Origin: Planctomycetota bacterium
GTDB lineage: Bacteria > Planctomycetota > UBA1135 > UBA2386
DNA length: 56,435 bases
NCBI GenBank assembly: GCA_016795295.1
Contig: JAEUHP010000130.1
Coordinates: forward strand, 1-56,435
Direction of reading: 5' to 3'
The position numbers and the translations under genes were made by a program. Below are positions 52,367 to 56,435 of this stretch, one piece after another. The notes under the pieces are model-generated. The model searched no databases. It was not told the origin of the DNA and saw nothing but the letters and a program-made list of their open reading frames with translations. Every line of letters starts with the position of its first letter. Positions within the stretch are counted from its first letter, which is position 1.

Positions 52367-54283
52367 ATGCCCCTGCCCCTCGGCACCCTCGCGCTGGCCC
52401 TCAGCGCCGCTTGCCTCCCGGCCCAAGTCGGCCGCTTCCTCGGCCCAACGGAAGCCGCGACGCGGCTGCCGCAAGGCCCGGACCGGCCCGCGCCGACGCC
52501 CCCCCTCGGCCCCGGCCAACTGCCGAAGGGCATGCACCAGCACGTCGGCCTGTCACTCCCCGAAAACCTGAGCCGTTGGCTCTACTGGTGGGAACACCAC
52601 CGCGATGCGTTCGCTCCGCTGACGACCACACCCGCGCACGACGGCACCAAGCCTGCCAGCACCCGAGCCACGATCCAACTCCCCGAAGCACTCGTGCCGG
52701 CCCTGGAGGAAGCCATCGAAGCTGGCGGCGACCCCAGGATCACCAGCGCCGCACTGGTGGCCCTGGCCAAGCTGGGCACCCAACGCCCCACCGCGCGGCG
52801 AACCACAACCCTCCAGAACCAGCTCGCCGCCACCGCCGAGCCGATCCGCGAAGCGGCAGCGCTCGCACTCGGCATTGCCGGAGACCCCGACTGCCTCGCT
52901 CTGCTGTGCAGTCTGGCTCTCGACCAGGAAGCCGGGCGCCAGGCCACCAACTGCTCGGCAGGCGTGCCGCTGCCCACACGAGTGTTCGCCCTGTGCGGTC
53001 TGGGCCTCTTGGTCGAGCCACCGGGCCATTCCGACGCGAAGGCCCGCGCACTCGAGGTCTGCCGGCAGCTCCTGGCCAACACCAAGCCCGTCGACCACGA
53101 CCTCGCCAACGCCGCCGTTCTGGTGCTCGGCATGCTGCACCCAGATGCCCAGGTGGAGGCTGAAGCGCGGCTGCAGGCCAGCGCCGTGCAGTTGCTGGCC
53201 GACCACTTCGTTCGGCCGCTGGCGCCCGAGCCGCTGCCGAGCCAGGCGCAATGCGCGCCCGCAATCGCCCGGCTGCTCGGCCGGCACCACCCCGACTCCC
53301 CGCGCTATCGGCAGTGGTTTGCCGACGCATTGCGCGGCCAAGGGGCCTCGGGCCCCTGCAGCGTCGAACGCGCCCGCGCCTGTGTGGTGGCGCTCGGGCA
53401 GCTCGGGGTTCCCCCCGCTGCCGACAGCGAAAGCGACCCGGACCACCAGCTCTGCCAGCTGCTGCTCGCGACCAGCCGCACCCACAACGATCCGCAGACA
53501 CGCGGCTTCGCCAGGATCGCCCTCGGCCAGATCGGCGGCACCGCCAACCGCCGCGTGCTGCTGGACGAACTCGGCCAAGCGCCGAAAGCCGCGCAGAGCT
53601 GGATCGCCCTGGCGCTGGGTGTGCTGGTGTACCACGCCTACGAACAGCAGCTGCGCGACTCCGGTGCGTTCGCCCCGGATCTCGAAGTCGGCGCGCAGCT
53701 GTTCGCGCTGTTCCAGAGCAACCAAACTCCTGATGTGGTCGGGGCGGCGGCCGTGGCACTCGGTCTCAGCCAGTACCGCGCCGCGGCAGTTTCGCTGCGC
53801 GCCATGATGAAGCACAAGCTCGCGCAGGAGGAACTCTCCGGCTACTGCGCCGTGGGGCTCGGCTGGCTCGGCGATGGCGAGTCACTGCCGGCGCTGCTCG
53901 AAATGCTGGGGGCGGCCCGGCGGCGGCCCCTGCTGGCGCTGCACGTGGCCACGGGGCTCGGGGAGGCTGGCGGGGAGGGTGTGGCGAGCCGGCTGGTGGC
54001 GCTGCTGGAGAACGGGGGCAAGGGGAGCCCCGTGGGCAAGCTGGCGAACCTGGCGCAGGCGATCGGGCGGATCGGGGATGTGCGTTCCGTGGCGGAGTTG
54101 GTGCGGGTGCTGCGGGAGCCGAGTTGCGACGGGTTGGTGCGGGCGTTCGCGGCTGGGGCACTGGGGTGTTTTGGCGATTCGGGGGCGCGGTCTTGGCAAA
54201 GCCGCGTTGGTGGGCACTGCGAGTATCGGGGGCTTGGGCGGGGGTTGGTTGGGGAAGGTGTGGGTGTGCTGTGTTGGCTGTGA
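52367..54283 (+). CDS. Secreted HEAT-repeat protein, paralogue 1
   Basis: A 638-residue protein. The signal peptide is MPLPLGTLALALSAACLPA. The N-terminal region has RWLYWWEHHRDAF, then helical repeats begin (ITSAALVALAKLG, REAAALALGIAGDPD). Further HEAT units (ARIALGQIGGTANRRVLLDEL) continue to about residue 600. The end aligns with the end of the next gene (YRGLGRGL.. against YRAAPGTL..), so no frameshift needs to be assumed. HEAT proteins bind partners. No enzyme motif was found. It is the first of a tandem pair with only 50 bp between the two genes. Confidence 0.8.
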   Translation: MPLPLGTLALALSAACLPAQVGRFLGPTEAATRLPQGPDRPAPTPPLGPGQLPKGMHQHVGLSLPENLSRWLYWWEHHRDAFAPLTTTPAHDGTKPASTRATIQLPEALVPALEEAIEAGGDPRITSAALVALAKLGTQRPTARRTTTLQNQLAATAEPIREAAALALGIAGDPDCLALLCSLALDQEAGRQATNCSAGVPLPTRVFALCGLGLLVEPPGHSDAKARALEVCRQLLANTKPVDHDLANAAVLVLGMLHPDAQVEAEARLQASAVQLLADHFVRPLAPEPLPSQAQCAPAIARLLGRHHPDSPRYRQWFADALRGQGASGPCSVERARACVVALGQLGVPPAADSESDPDHQLCQLLLATSRTHNDPQTRGFARIALGQIGGTANRRVLLDELGQAPKAAQSWIALALGVLVYHAYEQQLRDSGAFAPDLEVGAQLFALFQSNQTPDVVGAAAVALGLSQYRAAAVSLRAMMKHKLAQEELSGYCAVGLGWLGDGESLPALLEMLGAARRRPLLALHVATGLGEAGGEGVASRLVALLENGGKGSPVGKLANLAQAIGRIGDVRSVAELVRVLREPSCDGLVRAFAAGALGCFGDSGARSWQSRVGGHCEYRGLGRGLVGEGVGVLCWL

Positions 54284-54333
54284 GGCAGTACTCTGGCGCG
54301 GGCGGCGCAGCGCATGCGTCGCCGCAGAAGACC

Positions 54334-56271
54334 ATGAAGCCGACGTTTCGGTTCGGACTGCTCGCGGTGAGCCTGATGGCGCTGGCACCTTGCCGGCTCG
54401 CTTCGATTGGCCAAGGCCGTGACCAGGTCGAAGGCTCCACCGTGGCGGTGGGCACGAGGCTCCCAGCGGGCGAAGTGCTGGAGCTGCGCAGCACGCGAGC
54501 GGCGCGCGAAGAGGATCTCACTGCCTGGGATTTCTGGTGGAGGCACAACCAGGGTCGCTACCTCTGCGTACGTCCCGCCAGGGCCGCTGCCGCGAACACA
54601 CCATCCCAGGCTCTGGACGTCCGGATACCAGGCGTGGGGCGCGTGCAGCCTCCTGACGCAGCGACGATTCTCGGCGAGATCCTGCCGGCATTGCGCCGCG
54701 CCCTCGACATGGCCAGGGACGAAGATTCCCTCGGGGGCGCGCTCTACGCCCTGGCCAAGGTGGGCCGCAACGCGACCGACTTCCGGCTGCTCGACGTGTT
54801 CCGCCCCCACCTCGCTGCGAACAAGCAGTCGGTTCGCGAAGTGGCAGCCCTGGCGATCGGCTTGGCTGGCATCGTCGATGCCGATCAGGTGGACCTGCTG
54901 CGCGCCTTGGCGCTGGACGAAGATCTCGGGCGCAGGGCGGTGGCCAGTCCGGTCGTGGATCTGCGCACGCGGACCTTCGCCCTGTACGGACTCGGCCTCC
55001 TGGCCCACGCCAACCCTGGTCTACAGGTGTCGGAGCAGGTGTTCTTGGCCTGCAGGAGGGTGCTCGAGGACACCCGACTCACCACCAACGACTTGCCGAT
55101 TGCGGCGATCCAAGCCTTGAGTCTGTTCGTTCCCGGGACTGCCGACGCTGGGGCTCGGCAGTTGCTGCTCGACACCGTGGAGGTGTTGACCACCTACCAC
55201 ACGAAGCCGATGGCGCCCGAACTGCGACCGTCGCAGGCCTTCTGCGCCACGGCGCTGGCCAGACTGCACGGCCGGGCCCATCCAGAAGCCGGGCGCTGCA
55301 TGGACCTGTTCGCGGACGAACTACGCGGCAAGGGCGGTCTGGTTCGCTACCACGAGGACCTGGACCGGGCGGCGGCCCTGGCTCTCGGGCAACTGTGTCC
55401 ACCGTTTGCGGGCGGTGCCGATGCGCAGCAGGCTGCCGGGAAGTGCTCGCAGCTGTTGTTCGACACCTACCAGCAACATGCCGACGAGCAGACTCGTTAC
55501 TTCGCCGTGCTGGCACTGGGCCAGATCGGCGGCGCCGAGAATCGGCGCGTTCTGCTACGTGCCTTCGATGATGCCGAAGGCAATGCCAGGGACTGGATCG
55601 CGCTGGCGCTGGGCATCCTCTCACGCGAGAGCTACGAGCTGCAGCAGCGAAGTGGCGGTGCGATCGAGCCGGATCGCGAGATCGGCAAGTTGCTCCACGA
55701 AGCGCTCGGCAGGGAAGCGCATTCGGGGCGGGCAGCTGCGTATGCGGTGGCGCTGGGCCTCAACGGTTGTCGAGAGGCGGCGGACGATCTGCGTCGGCGC
55801 ATGGTGGCTGCGCTGCAGCACAAGTCGACATTGGCGGAGCATCTGTTGTCCGCCTCGGCGCTCCTGGACGATTCGATGGCCGTCGACGCCCTCCTGGAAG
55901 CCGTCGCGAAGTCGAAGCGCGGTCGCATGTTGCTGGGGGAGGCACTTCCTGCTTTGAGCAGGCTCGGCAGTCGGGCGGTTGCGGAACGGATCCTGGGGTT
56001 GCTTGGGGGCGAGGAGTTGGAGGCCTCGATGGTGGCGACTGCGCTGGGTGTGATCGGGGACCAGTGTGCAGTGAAGAGTCTGGTCGGAATCGTGGTCGAC
56101 GCGAAGCAGAGCCGACGGCTGCGTGGGGCTGCTGTGCATGCGCTCGGGAGCCTGGCGGAGGCGGGTAGGAGGGTGTTGCCGTGGAATTGGGAGCTGATTG
56201 CGAACATCGATTACCGGGCGGCGCCTGGCACGTTGATGGACAACTCGACGGGGGTGGTGGATTGGTGGTGA
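54334..56271 (+). CDS. Secreted HEAT-repeat protein, paralogue 2
   Basis: A 645-residue paralogue of the preceding protein. Signal region MKPTFRFGLLAVSLMALAP. It shares the aromatic motif (AWDFWWRHNQGRY against RWLYWWEHHRDAF), the LALGQIGGAENRRVLLRAF unit (paralogue 1: IALGQIGGTANRRVLLDEL), RTRTFALYGLGLL against PTRVFALCGLGLL, and the closing W-xx-YR pattern. The 50-bp gap and the length match indicate gene duplication. Codon use is slightly less GC-rich than in paralogue 1. Function is unknown, probably an extracellular or periplasmic scaffold. Confidence 0.8.
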   Translation: MKPTFRFGLLAVSLMALAPCRLASIGQGRDQVEGSTVAVGTRLPAGEVLELRSTRAAREEDLTAWDFWWRHNQGRYLCVRPARAAAANTPSQALDVRIPGVGRVQPPDAATILGEILPALRRALDMARDEDSLGGALYALAKVGRNATDFRLLDVFRPHLAANKQSVREVAALAIGLAGIVDADQVDLLRALALDEDLGRRAVASPVVDLRTRTFALYGLGLLAHANPGLQVSEQVFLACRRVLEDTRLTTNDLPIAAIQALSLFVPGTADAGARQLLLDTVEVLTTYHTKPMAPELRPSQAFCATALARLHGRAHPEAGRCMDLFADELRGKGGLVRYHEDLDRAAALALGQLCPPFAGGADAQQAAGKCSQLLFDTYQQHADEQTRYFAVLALGQIGGAENRRVLLRAFDDAEGNARDWIALALGILSRESYELQQRSGGAIEPDREIGKLLHEALGREAHSGRAAAYAVALGLNGCREAADDLRRRMVAALQHKSTLAEHLLSASALLDDSMAVDALLEAVAKSKRGRMLLGEALPALSRLGSRAVAERILGLLGGEELEASMVATALGVIGDQCAVKSLVGIVVDAKQSRRLRGAAVHALGSLAEAGRRVLPWNWELIANIDYRAAPGTLMDNSTGVVDWW

Positions 56272-56282
56272 GGAGTTGGCCA

Positions 56283-56301
56283 AGCACGCAAGCCGCGTGC
56301 T
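56283..56301 (+). terminator. Hairpin after paralogue 2 (perfect 7-bp stem)
   Basis: AGCACGC (56283-56289) and GCGTGCT (56295-56301) with a 5-base loop, 11 bp after the stop. It is followed by CTCC, not a T-run, and precedes a new gene, so termination is plausible but not certain. Confidence 0.5.
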
Positions 56302-56353
56302 CTCCGCCGCCCGTCCATGGCAGAATGCGCAGGCTCCGCGCGCCCGGCCGACC

Positions 56354-56435
56354 ATGACCGCTGCCAACGATCCCGACCAGGAAGCCTTGATCGCCCTGGT
56401 CCAGCAGGCCCTGGACCTGATGGACCGTGGGCAGC
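56354..56435 (+). CDS. Start of a further gene, partial (possibly a protein kinase)
   Basis: About 27 codons from ATG 56354 to the window end: an acidic, helical N-terminus (DPDQEALIALVQQALDLMD). Such N-termini with an A-L-x-x-L-V-Q-Q-A-L helix are frequent in planctomycete Ser/Thr kinases, but this is too short to assign. Confidence 0.45.
   Translation, partial: MTAANDPDQEALIALVQQALDLMDRGQ

Noticed and set aside
52244..54283. Frameshift at the end of HEAT paralogue 1
   Set aside because: The C-terminus looked odd, but it aligns with paralogue 2 through the W..YR..GV pattern without changing frame.

Overview
This 56.4-kb window is GC-rich bacterial chromosomal DNA with densely packed genes on both strands and no rRNA, tRNA or CRISPR array that I can recognise. 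The gene style suggests a planctomycete-like bacterium (Planctomycetota or a close relative): many secreted proteins of unknown function, a shared C-terminal module on secreted proteins, HEAT-repeat proteins, Hanks-type kinases and few clear Shine-Dalgarno sites. That placement is inference from gene content; there is no marker rRNA.

Layout. 1-2.4 kb: two divergent glycosyltransferases and an XRE regulator. 2.6-13.0 kb: rsmJ on the + strand, then a probable ten-gene minus-strand operon running from 12996 down to 3340: ABC exporter-like protein, HlyD adaptor, TolC-like lipoprotein, aroF, tpiA, secG, yicC, gmk, coaC-like, prmA. Seven of its nine junctions are 4-bp stop/start overlaps (GTGA, ATGA or TTGA). 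13.2-20.1 kb: a membrane-anchored beta-carbonic-anhydrase-like protein, a MASE1-PAS-GAF-PAS hybrid histidine kinase, and a three-gene FAD/[2Fe-2S] amine dehydrogenase operon (HcnABC/hydroxyproline-dehydrogenase type). 20.3-29.1 kb: secreted protein, metallophosphoesterase, anthraniloyl-CoA-monooxygenase-type fusion, sugar-phosphate transferase, lipoprotein, PepP. 29.1-29.9 kb: a lower-GC gene that looks like a PD-(D/E)XK nuclease joined to an EVE domain. 30-40 kb: triple thioredoxin-fold protein, aminotransferase, GGCT-like protein, methyltransferase/proS pair, serine hydrolase, di-haem cytochrome c peroxidase. 40.4-47.4 kb: large secreted or lipid-anchored proteins, including a metzincin-like protease. 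47.5-52.0 kb: a soluble Hanks kinase and, on the other strand, a subtilase and a gingipain/caspase-like (clan CD) protease, translationally coupled and without signal peptides, in DNA of clearly lower GC. 52.4-56.3 kb: two tandem HEAT-repeat secreted paralogues, then the first codons of one more gene.

The most unusual parts are the paired intracellular proteases (subtilase plus clan-CD-like), the nuclease-EVE fusion, and an ABC exporter whose nucleotide-binding motifs are almost all destroyed although its HlyD and TolC partners look intact. All functional names rest on motifs read by eye; no database search was possible.
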